DNA of 47,830 nt from contig GG745336.1 in the NCBI GenBank assembly GCA_000151295.1, positions 1,333,124-1,380,953 of the forward strand. Direction: 5' to 3'. Below are positions 21,487 to 32,618 of this stretch, piece after piece. Position numbers and translations under genes: made by a program. The DNA is from Allomyces macrogynus ATCC 38327 (Eukaryota; Blastocladiomycota; Blastocladiomycetes; Blastocladiales; Blastocladiaceae). The stretch's first letter is position 1, and every line of letters begins with the position of its first letter. The notes under the pieces were generated by a model. It was not told where the DNA came from and made no database searches. It worked only from the letters and a program-made list of their open reading frames with translations.

Positions 21487-23012
21487 CGACTTTGAGGAGA
21501 CTCTGGAATAGTGGTGGGTGGCGATGATGACGATGACGGTTCTGGTAGACTGCAACAGATTTGTTTAGCTGCTCATCTCTCATCTCATCACGACGGCTGA
21601 GGTGGACGATGTTTCTCATTCTTTTGCCGGATTTTTCGCTTTCATGAGCCGCTGCCAGACTGTGAGCGTGCTGAGCATGATTTTGAAGAGAGACATCAGG
21701 CGGAGAAGTCGAGTCAAGCAACGAATGCTCAAGTTTCCTCGACAGTGGTGAGAAATGAAAGATGAATCTTTGCGGCGGAGGCGAGGCAGATCGGGTTGAC
21801 AACAAACATGAATGCTCACGAACAGAGCAGAACGAGACGCAAAGTAGGTAAAATGGCGTGGTAGAACTGGTAGATGACCTCTTATATCAATGTCTGGTTG
21901 GTGCGGAGTGCCAAGTGGAGGAGCCGAACATTCCCATCGTCAACAGCGTGAAGTAATGTTTTGGCAAGCGTCACAATTGCGTCGTAAGGCAGCGTGTCGA
22001 GGCGGGCGGTACCGACCGTTGGACCAGCGGGCGCGATTGTTGATAGCTTAGGCAACATGTTGTCAGCCCTGAAATGATATTCTTGATGTTATCGTGTTCT
22101 CGACAATTGTGTGCTTAGTCTCGGTCGTGAGGATTTGGAGGAGCGTGAGCACCGAATGTGGCCGACAGATGTGGAAAGCTCACTTTTGTTGGCATACAAC
22201 GATCCACGCTGTCCGTCCGTACGAAGCGCTTTGCACGTGAACGATGAGGTTAATATATCGTCAACCACACCAACGCGCATCACTCTCGCCACCAAAGATT
22301 CCAAGACGCGCATTCAAGTCTGCGTACCTCTCTTTTTTTTATGGCCGAGACTCTGTCTTCTCCACCCAATTCTTGCGATGGCTCGATCAATTCTCGGATA
22401 TTTGATCTACAAGCAACACGAAATGAAACAGACACGAACATCCGTGGAGAAGATTGTGACACGCCCGCCGAACAACGTGTCTGGAGCTGGATCATCAGGC
22501 CGGACTATTCGACAGTTTGGAACAGTCTGGCCCAATGCGGTGTGTCCATGGTCTCGCGTGCACGCTCCACCACGGGCAAAGCGGTCCACGAACACCTGAG
22601 CCTTATCCACCCGCAAATGGAGCGGCCGAATCGCCCAAAGACCAAGAGCGCGCTCAAAGCAGGAGTGGCCGATGGTCTGGAAATTCCTTTTGTGGATGGC
22701 GGCTGTAACTAGGGTGTCTTCGATTCCTGTTTTGATGCGGGAGGTCAACATGGGCCTTGCAGCGGGGATGTGGGGCAGGATTGCCACAGCGAATTCGCGA
22801 TTTGTCGGTGCCAAAATTTCAGCATTCTTGTTCTGGCACGTGGGTCGCAATCCGCGATCCGACCAACCGCTTCTTCTCTGACAGCGACCACCAACGACCA
22901 CCGACAACGTCTCCGTCGACGAGGTGGAATCGCAAGCGAAAACCAGCAACCAGATTTCCTGCAAGCGCGCTGCAACTGCTCGCAGAACGACTCAACAGCA
23001 CCAGCACCAACC
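21487..23012. other. Lower-GC spacer without recognised genes
   Basis: About 1.5 kb is visibly richer in A/T than the flanking genes. Open frames on both strands near 22340-22960 (up to 185 codons) have no domain and no codon regularity that I trust. No terminal repeats, tRNA or transposase motif is seen. The last 200 bp probably hold the promoter of the Mpv17-like gene. Confidence 0.4.
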
Positions 23013-23941
23013 ATGACCGTCCAATCGAAGCAAGGCAACCGTGGATGGTGGGCTGCCTACGTCGCGATGCTCGCCGCGCGGCCTGTCCTGACCAAGGTGA
23101 TGCCCTTTCAGCTTTGCAAAAACTACGGTCAACGGCCATGGATGCTGACGCGCGCAAATCGGCGTCGAATTTCTCTCGTAGGCGGCGACATCGGCGTTCT
23201 TGAACACGCTGCAGGAGACCATCTCGCAGGTCATGACGAACCCGCGCCAGGACCGCGGCATTGTCCTGGAAAAGGCGCTCAAGATGGGCACTTACGGTGT
23301 GTTGATTGCGCGTGTTTTGATGCCGCTCGACCAGCAGGCTTCAGACTAATTCGCGGACGCGGCGATGCTCAAGGATTCACAATTGGAGGCCCGCTCGGTC
23401 ATTTCCTCTACGCGATCCTGAACGGCGTGTTTTCCGGCACGTCGCTCGGGCACCAAATTGGCCAGCTCGTCGGCGCCAATGTTTTCGTCGTGCCGATTCA
23501 GAATGCCGGTTTGTCGTCTTCCGCTTCGTCGCGTCGAATTTGGTTGCGGTGGACAAGTGGACTCATTATTTCCCGCTCCTCACTCCAGTGTACCTGGCCG
23601 CCATGGCCCTGATTTCGGGCGGCGACGTGGTCGCCGAGGTCAAGCGCGGTTTCTGGCCCTTGAGTACGCCCTCGACTTGAATTGGATCGCGACCGCAATC
23701 GTTCCCAGCAGCTGACGACTCTCCACCCACCCTCTTCTTCGCAGTGAAACTCACCTGGAGCATTTTCCCGGTCGTGCAACTGATTGCGATCAAGTTCCTG
23801 CGCCCGGACCTGTGGCTGCCATTCTTCCAGGCCGTCGGGTTCGTCTTTGGCGTCTACGTCTCGTACCAGGTCAAGAATGCGCAGCGTCGGCGCCGGTTGT
23901 CGGACGGCAGCAAGCGCAAGTCGCAGCCGCGGTCGTCGTGA
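23013..23941 (+). CDS. Mpv17/PMP22 family membrane protein
   Basis: This family comprises four-helix membrane proteins of peroxisomes or the inner mitochondrial membrane. Four exons: 23013..23096, 23182..23311, 23374..23663 and 23745..23941, predicting 233 residues. Diagnostic segments in order are YVAMLAARPVLTK (N-terminus), TLQETISQVM, GVLIARFTIGGPLGHFLY (the family GPLGH motif, formed across the second intron), GANVFVVPIQNA, then FVASNLVAVDKWTHYFPLLT, and KLTWSIFPVVQLIAIKFLRP in the last exon. The tail is basic (KNAQRRRRLSDGSKRKSQPR). The introns are 85, 62 and 81 bp. One base is missing at about 23505-23512, right after PIQNA; adding it restores both the next homologous segment and the exon phase. 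Whether the product is peroxisomal or mitochondrial cannot be read from the sequence. Confidence 0.83.
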
Positions 23942-24262
23942 ACAGGGTGAGGAAGGAGGAGCGCGTTGGTCGCTCTGTTTTATTAAATCAGTTTATCCCA
24001 GCCAACCTGTGGTCCTGTGTATCTACGCGCATCACAAATTTTTTTTTCTTCGCACGCTGTTGGACCCGCGATTGTGCCACTCTCCATTTGCTTCTTCGGG
24101 ATTGGACCATGTCGTCGAATCGCGACGTCGCATGCGGGCGACGAACGAAAGATGGCGCAATGGTTCCACGCTTGCGGTCTGAACGTTCGCTCCCGCCCTT
24201 TTCTCTTGATACATGATCTGCCCATGATACATTGTATTCTACACGCCCAAACCACTTCCTCC
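23942..24262. other. Intergenic between convergent Mpv17-like and ENP2 genes
   Basis: The 3' ends of two convergent genes lie here. A T-run at about 24039-24048 is the only notable feature. No coding signal. Confidence 0.4.
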
Positions 24263-26379
24263 TCACGCGCGCCGCCTACCCCCTCGCGCACCCCCTCGCG
24301 CCCCACCTCGCCCACTACCGCTGCTGCTGCCGCCACGACCACCACCGCGGCCCTTCTTCCCACCAAGGGCAAAGCTCATTTCCATCCCGCCCGACGTGGA
24401 CCGCGTGTTGGCCACATGCTCGCCCGTCTCAGCCTGCACGCGCGCGGCAAACGTCTGCTTGCGCCGCAACGACTCGAGCGACTTAACCTCGACCATGCTC
24501 GGCCCCTTGGGCGGTGCCGGTTCCGCCGACTTGCGCGATTTCGCGGCCCGGGATGCGCGCGGGGCCAAGATCGGGTCGGCCGTGCCGTCGCCGCGCTTAC
24601 CTTTACCCTTGGCGGGTGCCGACGACGAGGGAGAGGGTTCGTCGACGTCCATGGCGTCGTCGTCGCTGATCGAGTCGTCGCTCGCGTCCGAAACCTCGTC
24701 CGCCGACTCGGCGCCCGTCGCCTTGCGCAGATCCTCCTCGTCGGACGACTCGTAAATCGCGTTTTTCCTCGCGACCGTGGGCTTCGTCGACGGGTTGAGC
24801 AACTTGAACGCGTCTGACGACTCGTCAATCGCAAACTCGGGGTTCTCAAACACCGCCTTGAACCGATCGTCGACCGCATCGGTCCCGCCCAATTTCGCGG
24901 CCAAGTTCGAATTGACCTTGGCCTTGGGTTTTGCGGCGATCCGGGACCCGCGCTTGGCCTCGAGTTTCTCCTTGATAAGCTGCTGCTTGTACTCTTCAAA
25001 CGCAAACGGATTCGCAATAAGCTTGGCGCGCTCGTAGAGCCGCTGGTCGATGAAGTACCCGTGCATGTACGCCTTGGCCGCCGCCGTGCCCACAACCTGC
25101 TCGAGCCCGAGTTTCTTGAGCTCCTTGCGCGTCACAAACTTGTAGTTGTCGTAGAGCACTGCCGCCTGCGTCTCGGCCATTTCCTCGGTCAGGTTCTCAA
25201 GGAACGCGGCAAAGTGCGGCGCCGGACCGAGGTCCGGGACCAGGTAAGTGTGCATTTGCACGGCCTCGCCCGCGACAAACAAGAGGCCCGAGTCGGGCAC
25301 GACGCAGACGTCGTTGATATCGTTGGGCGGCTCGATCGAGGTAAACAATGCGCCGGACTCGCGGTTCCACATGCGGATGATTTTGCGGTCGGTCGAAATG
25401 ACGTTTTCCGACCGGTCGTGCCAGGCCACGTTGCGGATCTCGAGTCCGTACTGGTGGTCCTTGACGAGCCTCGGTGCCGGGTGACGCAGGTCGTAGAGCA
25501 GGACGTGGCCGGACGACGTGCCCACACCGAGGTGCAACCCGTCGTTGCGGAAACTCAACGCCGAGATTTCGGGTCGCGAACTGGGCGAGTCGAGGTACTC
25601 GCGCAATGCGGGCTGCACGTCAATCCGAGCGATCCGCGACCGAATCCTCGGGTCCCAGAACTCGACACACCCGTCGTCGCCGCCAAAGCACCACAATTGG
25701 TTGGCCGGATTAATCTCGATCTTGTTGATCCCAGGCGAATCGGTCACGAGCGGGTTCAAGAACCGGCCTTCTTCGAGATTGAGCCGGTAGATATCGGACG
25801 AGGCACCGCCCACGAGCAGGTCGCACGACGGGTAGTGGTACTGCAAGTCGCGGCCGAATTTCGGGATGCGCGTCGTGTAGTGAATGCCGAATTGCGTGTG
25901 GAATTGCAAGGAGCGGTCTGCTTGCAGGTGCACCGACTTGGTCCAGTCGTCGGAGAGAATGACAAAATTGATGTTTTCCACGTCCGAGTGGCGGTCGAAT
26001 TTCATGGCCATTTCGGCAAATTCGTAGACGCGGATCTGCGGCTTGTAGACGCCGGTGGCCATGGCGTATTTGCCGTCGCGCGTGAGCTTGATGCGGTACG
26101 AGGCCTCGGGGAACTCGAAATCCTGGATCAGCTCGATGCGGTTGCGCCATTCTGGTGGAGAAGGATAAGGGTCAGGTTCGCGTTCGAATACGTGACGCCT
26201 GAGCGGCAATGAGAGTGACATTGAGAAACGGGAGGGCGGGAGGGTCAGGACTTACCCGGGTCCTTTTTCAAGGCCGACTTGGAGCGCTCGGTGAGCCACT
26301 CGGGCAGCGTCACGTTGCGCGCCGAGCCGCCGACGCGGTAGACCTTGACATTGTTGGGGTTGCTGACAGCCAGCGCCAT
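24263..26379 (-). CDS. ENP2: Nucleolar WD-repeat protein ENP2/NOL10
   Basis: ENP2 (NOL10) is a beta-propeller component of the small-subunit processome, required for early 18S rRNA processing in the nucleolus. Exon 1 (26379..26256) encodes MALAVSNPNNVKVYRVGGSA, then LPEWLTERSKSALKKDP. The intron 26152..26255 (104 bp) has GTAAGT...CAG ends. Exon 2 (26151..24263) reads WRNRIELIQDFEFPEASYRI, TRDGKYAMATGVYKPQIRVY, HYPSCDLLVGGASSDIYRLN, then NQLWCFGGDDGCVEFWDPRI. These are the family's propeller motifs. After the propeller come basic/acidic helices (MHGYFIDQRLYERAKLIANP) and acidic Ser/Asp tracts. The end is an RGG-like tail (GRGGSSSGSGRGGARGGARG) expected to bind RNA. The total is 670 residues, close to human NOL10, with no frame break. 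Confidence 0.92.
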
Positions 26380-27352
26380 GGTGGAGGCGGGAGGGCAGAA
26401 TCAGGGCGCGAGAGGGGGCGAGACGAGGCTGTAGCGGTCGGGTCGATGGGTTTGGTGGAGGTGCCGCAGATCGATCGTGCAGAAGGTGGAGCGGCTTGGG
26501 GGTGGGTGCTTGTTGCCGTTTCGATGGTCTCGGACTGGTCGATGGCGGTGGGGTGGAGATGGTGGTGCAGGGGTGCAAGGCGTGGTTGGTGCGCGATCGG
26601 TCATGTGCTGGCATGTGGCGTGTTGCGATGCTGTAGGAAAGCGTTGCCATGCACCATGGCTCCCCTTTCTGCCGGCGCGGCTCCCCCGCACAGTGGTGGG
26701 CAACGATGAGCCAACGGCACTTGCACGCTGCGCCGAGGCTCTCTCCAGCTTCTTCCGCTTTCGGCAATACGCACCCATACGCACCCAACCGCACCCATCA
26801 GCCAACCACCACCATCAACTGCACCAGCACCTTGCACCAGCACCTTGCACCAAGCATCAACAGCAGCACGAGCAGCAGCAAGGAGCATCAGAACGGCGAC
26901 ATCAACACGGCAACTGTGCACGACCAACGGTGGCTACCAGCAAGCTGCGCCCGTTCCTGGCCCTTGCGATCTACTCGTTACCGCACAACACCAACACGAT
27001 CAAACGGAGTCAAGCGCAGAAGCGTTGCGCACCCGATTCTCGAAGCGGCGGCCGACCCTGCTGCACAACACCAGGCTGCGAACGAGGGCCGACGGCCGAC
27101 GGTCGAGGCTGCTATTGATTGCGATTACCTGAGCGGCGCTCGCCGCTCGCTGGTGCCTTGGCCAAACGCAACGGCCGGTGCATCCACAGCGCATTGCTCA
27201 CGTTTCTGACCATTGCGCTGATCGCGACGCCAAACGATCTCGCTCGCGTGCTCGCTCGTTCGGCGCGCTCCCGTCCCGTCGGCAGCGAGAGTCGACTGTG
27301 ATTTTATCTGCCCGGCGGCACCTTTGCCCTTACGTCCGACCTCCGTACCGGC
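26380..27352. other. Divergent spacer, ENP2 / orphan membrane protein
   Basis: About 970 bp with promoters expected at both ends. Repeated CACCAGCACCTTG-like and CAGCAG motifs occur near 26820-26890. Between 27119 and 27301 an open stretch in the same frame as the following gene contains a hydrophobic segment (SALLTFLTIALIA) but has no ATG, and a TGA at 27299 separates it from the gene. Confidence 0.4.
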
Positions 27353-29473
27353 ATGTCGACGCCGTCGCTCTCCACCATTGCGTCGCCCACCAGCTCGTCG
27401 ACGCGGTCCCCAACAGCGTCGCCGACACCCGCGAGTTTCCGGGACACGGTCAAGCCCGCGCTACTGAAGGGCACGTCCCTTGCCGACGTTCTCGGGGACC
27501 TGCACGCGGCCAACCCCGTCGTCTACGCACTATGCCGCCCCTCTGCCGCGGCGGTGGCCGCAACCGCAACCTCGCGCAAGATGCTGAACGACGGCACGGC
27601 CAATCTCGAGCCGGGCAATCCCGTCAAGTCGAACACCACCACTTCGGCACCGTCCGCAACGGTCTCCCCCGCATGCCTGCCGCGGTTCGACGCCGACCTG
27701 ATGGCATGCCAGGCGTCCGAGTGTTCCGGGGCCGCTGCAGACTTACAGGCGGCGATCATGGTTTTCCGAACGACTTCCACGGCCGCTCAGGCCGCGTCCG
27801 TCCTCGTCGCCGCCGAACAACTGCACGTCTGTGCGCGCACGCAGTGCACCGACCAGTACCTCGCGGCGCACTCGCTGTCGTGCGTCGACCTCGACTCACC
27901 CGCGCTCCGGTCCGCCAATATCTCGCTCACGACCCTGCCACCGATCGTTGGCAACGGCGTCCTCCTCGGCGGCGCTCCACCCGACGCCGACGCGTCCCTC
28001 GCCGCAGATTTCACCAAGTACCAAGCCCGTCTCGCGTCGGGCGTGGCCCCACCAAACGACGCCGCACGGCGCGTTGGCGTGTGCTTACTCACGGCCCCCG
28101 CGGGGACCGCGTGCGAGCCTGCGCGAATGGCCGCAGATGACTCTGGGGAACTGAGTCCCGCCGCGGTCCCTGCTGGCATCCCGGCGGACTTTGCGTCGCT
28201 CGAATTTGGCGGGACGGCGGTCGCGAAAGTGGCGCGATTCCCAATGTCTTTTGAACTCGCGGCGCCACAGAATTACTATCTTCCGGCGGGCACGTGCCGT
28301 AACGGCCGGGTCGTGACCGCGGGCGTTGCGCGAGTGCCCGGTGCGCCGTGCGCGACCACGGGCGATTGTTTGTTTGGCACGTGTGTCGATGGGTCGTGCG
28401 CGTTACGGCCGCCGAAATCGGTGGTGAGCGCTGACGCACTCGCGCAGTCGTTTGGGACGTTGCGTGGCCGTGCGAGTGATGGCAGTTTGGATTCGACGTT
28501 GTCGCAGGTGATTTTGATCCCAACGATTGTCATGGCCGCGGCACTGATTGCATTGATTGCGAAACGGCGGTGGGAACTGCACAAGGCCGCGAAAGCCGCG
28601 GGCGACCCGGCGCACGCGACCGACCCAGTGCGCCGCGCGTGGTGGCGGCCGCACGATCGGCGCAAGTACGGCAAGGGCGTGAAGCGGTTCGGGACGTTGG
28701 GCGGGTTTGCGGTCGCTCCGCGCCGGGACGCGTGTGCGGTGCCCGTGGAGGACGGGAATGCGGATGAGGATGATGAGGATGATGAGGATTGGGTCTGGGA
28801 GGACGAGATTGTCGTGCCGACGGGGAATTCGACCGAAGATGTGGCCGCGGCCGCGGCGGGGATGCTCGAGCCGCTGGATGCCGACGAGGAGGGGTTGCCA
28901 GAGTACGCAAGGGTACTGTTCACGCGGCGACTGTCGGTCGCGACCATGGGCCATGTCGACTTGCGCGCCGTCCGTGATGCGCCAGACGCGGCTGGCGTGG
29001 CTGAGAACGTGCCAGAGTCGGACGCGACACTGGTGCCGCCGGTCGCGGCACCATCAGTCCCACCACTCGCGCTGGGTCCGCCGACTCTGACCCCGCCTGC
29101 ACCTGCCGCAACGGTCGCACCAGCTGCTGCGATCATGGCCACGGCTGCGGCGACCCCGCGGCCCGAGTACGACGCGCACGAAGACCACGCGCAAGTGGCT
29201 GTTGGACTCCCGCCTGGATCAACAGGCGGCGAACAACATCTCGCCGCATTCCCGGCGATCCCGGGCTCGGGCCTGTACCTCGGCCCGCACGGGTCGGTTC
29301 TGTCGCTCGCGCTCGCACGGTCCGGCGCGAATAGCGGCGTCTCGTCGGCGGCCGCATCGCTGCGTGGGGTCACGCCGCGGTCGGGGTCCTTGGAGATGGC
29401 GCCGCTGGTGAGCGCGTCGCGGCGGTCCTCAGCGAGCAGTGTCGGACGAGGTGGAGGCGGAGGGCGGGGATGA
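27353..29473 (+). CDS. Orphan single-pass membrane protein
   Basis: No family is recognised. A 706-residue unbroken frame starts at 27353 (MSTPSLSTIAS). The N-terminus is Ser/Thr/Pro-rich. The region to about residue 380 contains spaced Cys (PACLPRFDADLMACQASECS, CARTQCTDQYLAAHSLSC, CATTGDCLFGTCVDGSCALR) consistent with a disulfide-bonded extracellular domain. One hydrophobic segment, QVILIPTIVMAAALIALIA (about residues 385-403), is followed by KRRW, a typical stop-transfer. The cytosolic part has an acidic stretch and long Ala/Pro-rich disorder. A signal peptide is missing from this start. The in-frame hydrophobic stretch just upstream, separated by one TGA at 27299, may be the real signal in a misassembled or differently spliced N-terminus. 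It could be a cell-surface or wall sensor (inference). Confidence 0.65.
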   Translation: MSTPSLSTIASPTSSSTRSPTASPTPASFRDTVKPALLKGTSLADVLGDLHAANPVVYALCRPSAAAVAATATSRKMLNDGTANLEPGNPVKSNTTTSAPSATVSPACLPRFDADLMACQASECSGAAADLQAAIMVFRTTSTAAQAASVLVAAEQLHVCARTQCTDQYLAAHSLSCVDLDSPALRSANISLTTLPPIVGNGVLLGGAPPDADASLAADFTKYQARLASGVAPPNDAARRVGVCLLTAPAGTACEPARMAADDSGELSPAAVPAGIPADFASLEFGGTAVAKVARFPMSFELAAPQNYYLPAGTCRNGRVVTAGVARVPGAPCATTGDCLFGTCVDGSCALRPPKSVVSADALAQSFGTLRGRASDGSLDSTLSQVILIPTIVMAAALIALIAKRRWELHKAAKAAGDPAHATDPVRRAWWRPHDRRKYGKGVKRFGTLGGFAVAPRRDACAVPVEDGNADEDDEDDEDWVWEDEIVVPTGNSTEDVAAAAAGMLEPLDADEEGLPEYARVLFTRRLSVATMGHVDLRAVRDAPDAAGVAENVPESDATLVPPVAAPSVPPLALGPPTLTPPAPAATVAPAAAIMATAAATPRPEYDAHEDHAQVAVGLPPGSTGGEQHLAAFPAIPGSGLYLGPHGSVLSLALARSGANSGVSSAAASLRGVTPRSGSLEMAPLVSASRRSSASSVGRGGGGGRG

Positions 29474-29479
29474 GGAAGA

Positions 29480-29500
29480 GGGGGGAGGGGGGGGGGAGGG
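29480..29500. repeat. G-rich run between convergent genes
   Basis: A nearly pure G tract, interrupted by two A bases, lies just after the stop of the orphan membrane protein. It could form a G-quadruplex on the plus strand. Confidence 0.6.
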
Positions 29501-29642
29501 AGTGAATCAAAATGCAGACAAACATGAATGAAACTGGTATTCCAATTCTTCAATGATCTTGTCTTGCGTGCAACAACATCCGTGGCCCAGTTCGTCTTTC
29601 TGCAAGTCCTCTCGTCTGGTCCAGTTCTTCTGCTCGACATCC

Positions 29643-30740
29643 TCACCACGCGTGCAGTCCGCCCCCGGCTCCCCTCGCCGCCCCACCGGCCAACGCCGCC
29701 ATCGCCATCGCGACCGCCGTCGACCCACCTCCACTCTCCACCGGCACCGCCGCCGCCGTGCGCGTCAGAACTAACACGACGGGCGTTTCCCTAACCGCTG
29801 GCGTCTGCACTTTACACTTCAGTTCCGCGACCTCGTTCGGATTCGCCAACGCGTACCCACACTCCATAACCTGATTCAGCAGCGCGACCACATGCGCGCG
29901 CATCAGCGTATTCGTCTGCCCGACGTCGCCAATCACGTTCCCGCCCCTTGCACCACCCCCACCACCTTCCAGAAAAACGAGCCGCCCGGGGTACGGCCAC
30001 GGCGGATCCGTGTTGACTCGTGCGCGGAATTCGGCTGGGTAGATCTCGACACACATGGCGAGTTCCGAGACTTCGATCGTCGCGGACCGCACGCCGATCC
30101 CGTATGCGCGACGCGCCATTTCGGGCACGAGTCGTTCTTCTTTTGCGGTCCATGAGACGCGCACGGTGACGAGGGCTGGGGTTGGGTGGGAAAGGGTGAC
30201 GGCGAGCCGGCGGTGTTGTGCGAGGACGGTCTTGGCGTCGTGGAGGTACCCGTAAAAGTCCAGTTCTTGCGCGAGCGACAGGTGCGTGCAAAGTGGGCGC
30301 GGGTCGGGCCAGTCGTGTGGGGTGCCCGATGAGAAGTTGGTTGGGGAGGAGGTTGGTGGAGACCGCGCGCGGCCACGGTATGTGGAGGCGGATGAGGAAG
30401 AGGGCGAGGTTGACGGGGTGCCAGCGGTGGGGGATCCGGGACTGCCGAGCGGGACGGCATGCCGCCGGCGCAGGTGGGAAAGAATGAACGCGAAGATGGC
30501 CGGGTCACGGTCGATGAAGAGCGGCGGGTCGCGCGGTGCGTTGTCGCCCAGGTCGCGGATCGAAAGGTGGTGCAGTGTGCGAAAGAGGCCCGTTTCTGGA
30601 TCGTTGCCAGTCGCGAGCGTCGACCAGTACGTCGTGAACAGGTGGCCGCCAACGTCGAGTGTGACGGCGCCGGGCGGCAGAGGCGCGGCGTGGTGGGATG
30701 ATTGGCTGCAGGCCGAGAAGCAACAACGACAGGACGGCAT
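29643..30740 (-). CDS. BTB/POZ (T1-type) domain protein
   Basis: GAVTLDVGGHLFTTYWSTLA is the hallmark first strand and turn of the KCTD/Kv-T1 class of BTB domain. It is followed by GLFRTLHHLSIRDLGDNAPR, then FIDRDPAIFAFILSHLRR, where the family has an F-x-D-R-D-P-x-x-F-x-x-I-L-x-x-L pattern. A Ser/Pro-rich insertion of about 55 residues interrupts the domain before LAQELDFYGYLHDAKTVLA, the usual C-terminal helix. The rest (ALVTVRVSWTAKEERLVPEM onward) is an unrecognised beta-rich domain with a Gly-rich tail. Such proteins often serve as cullin-3 adaptors or oligomerisation modules. The start is placed at 30740 (MPSCRCC), giving 365 residues. The frame is open to an ATG at 31007, but that extension has noncoding-like composition. 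Confidence 0.75.
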   Translation of the reverse strand: MPSCRCCFSACSQSSHHAAPLPPGAVTLDVGGHLFTTYWSTLATGNDPETGLFRTLHHLSIRDLGDNAPRDPPLFIDRDPAIFAFILSHLRRRHAVPLGSPGSPTAGTPSTSPSSSSASTYRGRARSPPTSSPTNFSSGTPHDWPDPRPLCTHLSLAQELDFYGYLHDAKTVLAQHRRLAVTLSHPTPALVTVRVSWTAKEERLVPEMARRAYGIGVRSATIEVSELAMCVEIYPAEFRARVNTDPPWPYPGRLVFLEGGGGGARGGNVIGDVGQTNTLMRAHVVALLNQVMECGYALANPNEVAELKCKVQTPAVRETPVVLVLTRTAAAVPVESGGGSTAVAMAMAALAGGAARGAGGGLHAW

Positions 30741-31302
30741 GCGGCCAGGTTCGCAAGGGTTCGTTGACGGAAACGGCGTCGAAGAGACTGCGTGGGCATA
30801 CGTGACGGCGTGATCATGGTGATTCGCAGATTGCGCGTGGTGAGGATGGTCACGCGCGCTCGTCGGTGTGCACGGGGACGGCAGTGCGCCGCAAGGCGTG
30901 GACCATGGCTGGCCGGACGTTGTTGAAGTCAGATCTGGAGTAGTGGCGAGGTGCAGCGAAGGGCGACACGGCGCGCTACTGGCGTGGCGTGTGCTGGGCG
31001 AATCCATGGCGCGGATGCTCTATGCGCGATGCGGAAAGTTGGTGCCCTAAAATGTTGGCGCCGTCGCCGTCTTCGGCGACCGCGGGCGGCTGCATGGCGG
31101 AAGGCGCGGACGTCACGACAGTCGAACAAAAAAGCTGACGATGGCATGTCTCGCACTGCAGTTTCGCGTCTCGCAGCGCTGCGCGTGTTGGTCACGGTTC
31201 ACCAAGTCAGACCCTACTTGCCGTTCTCCTTGTCGACGGTCGGAGCCAATGTTCGCCACGCGCCGAGCTCCGCCCCAACGGGCTTCACTCAACAAACACG
31301 CC
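30741..31302. promoter_or_regulatory. Divergent spacer, BTB gene / USE1
   Basis: Promoters of both genes are expected here. If the BTB protein starts at 31007 instead, the spacer shrinks to about 295 bp. No specific site is recognised. Confidence 0.35.
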
Positions 31303-32570
31303 ATGACACTCGCTGCAACAGTCCACCCCGAGTCAGCACGCGTGGCCGATACTGTCCCCGCTGGTGCCGACGACGTGACGCGCGCACGCATCAATACCGA
31401 CCGCCGCCTGCACCGCCTCGAGACGCATCTCAGCACGCTTCTCGACGACCCCGACAAGCGACAATGGCTGGCGCTGGTATTGCGAAACCGGACCGACAAA
31501 TTGAGTGCAATGAACAGTGATTGACGCTGCTCGGTGCCGTGTGCAGAATGTGGCTGACCTGCACCAAGTCCTCGACAAGCTCAAGACGTCACTGTACGGC
31601 GGACATCCGCATTCGCATCGCAACGAAGCGAGCGCTTATTCGCTACCGAACGAACCCGTAGCTCTCCCAACGATCCGGTTCTCGTCAACTACGCGGAACG
31701 GCTGCGTCGCTTGCAAGCCGCCGTGCAGCACAACAAGGTGCATTGCGAACAGAAATGGATCCCTCTGCGCACGTCCATCAGTTTCTCATTTCCCTTGCTG
31801 TTGCTAGGCGTCCGTGGGCCTCCCCAAGTTTGAGCACCAGGCGTTCCGCCTGCCCAACGTGCCGCACGCCGATCTACTCGCGCAGCTGCAGCAGCAGGTA
31901 CAGCGCAACCGCGATGCGCACGAGGCCAAGCGGAGGGAGCTCTTGGTGTGTTGTGACCACATTCCTCGCTTGACCGCTCACGAGTTTGCTGACATATCTT
32001 TTACGTGGCGTTAGGATCTGCCGAGCGACGCGACTAATGCACCCACCGGCTCCGCAGCCCTGAAATCCATCCCACCGCCTACACTCGAATCGCTCGCGTC
32101 GGCTTCGGCCACGTCCACCGCGTCGCTGCGCCAGCGGAGGCTACCAGGACGGTACGATTGCCATTTCCCTCGATTCTTCGCGCAAATCGCTGCTGACCCA
32201 TCGCACTCCGTTCACCCCACGTAGCGATACGCGGTCCTCTCCAATCAACACCGCCGACTCGAAAGACGTCTCCGAGGTGCTTCAAATGCACGACAAGATG
32301 CAAGACGAGCTCGTGCAGAACCTCGCGTCAATGGCGTCGGTGCTCAAGTCCAATGCGCGCGCCTTTTCGCACCACTTGCAGACCGACTTGCAGGTCGTCA
32401 ACGACGCGTCACAGATCTTAGCCAATAACACGGCGCGCATGGACAAGGAGGCCGACCGGCTGAAACAGTACCGCGCGTCGAGTCGGTGGACGACGTGCAC
32501 GCTGGTGCTCGTGTTGTTGGTCATGATGGGGGTCACGGCGGGCATGTACATAGTGATCAAAATCTTTTGA
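31303..32570 (+). CDS. USE1: ER SNARE USE1
   Basis: USE1 is a Q-SNARE of the ER that acts in Golgi-to-ER retrograde fusion. Six exons are inferred: 31303..31476, 31547..31593, 31662..31737, 31808..31945, 32015..32151 and 32225..32570. They total exactly 306 codons (305 residues). The N-terminal helical region has RRLHRLETHLSTLLDDPDKR and ADLHQVLDKLKTSLSPNDPV, then YAERLRRLQAAVQHNK. The C-terminal exon holds the SNARE helix, MQDELVQNLASMASVLKSNA followed by FSHHLQTDLQVVNDASQILA, and a tail anchor, TCTLVLVLLVMMGVTAGMYI, ending VIKIF. The first donor is GTATTG at 31477, chosen because the more obvious GTGCAA at 31505 gives the wrong phase. This is the most intron-dense gene here; all five introns are 68-73 bp. 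Confidence 0.85.
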
Positions 32571-32618
32571 GAACAATCCAAAAAGAAGTCGTGAATTGAT
32601 TCATGGATCGGAAAGGTC

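Noticed and set aside
31505..31546. GTGCAA...CAG as the first intron of USE1
   Set aside because: It would put the next exon in the wrong phase with an immediate stop; the GTATTG donor at 31477 gives the correct phase and a typical 70-bp intron.
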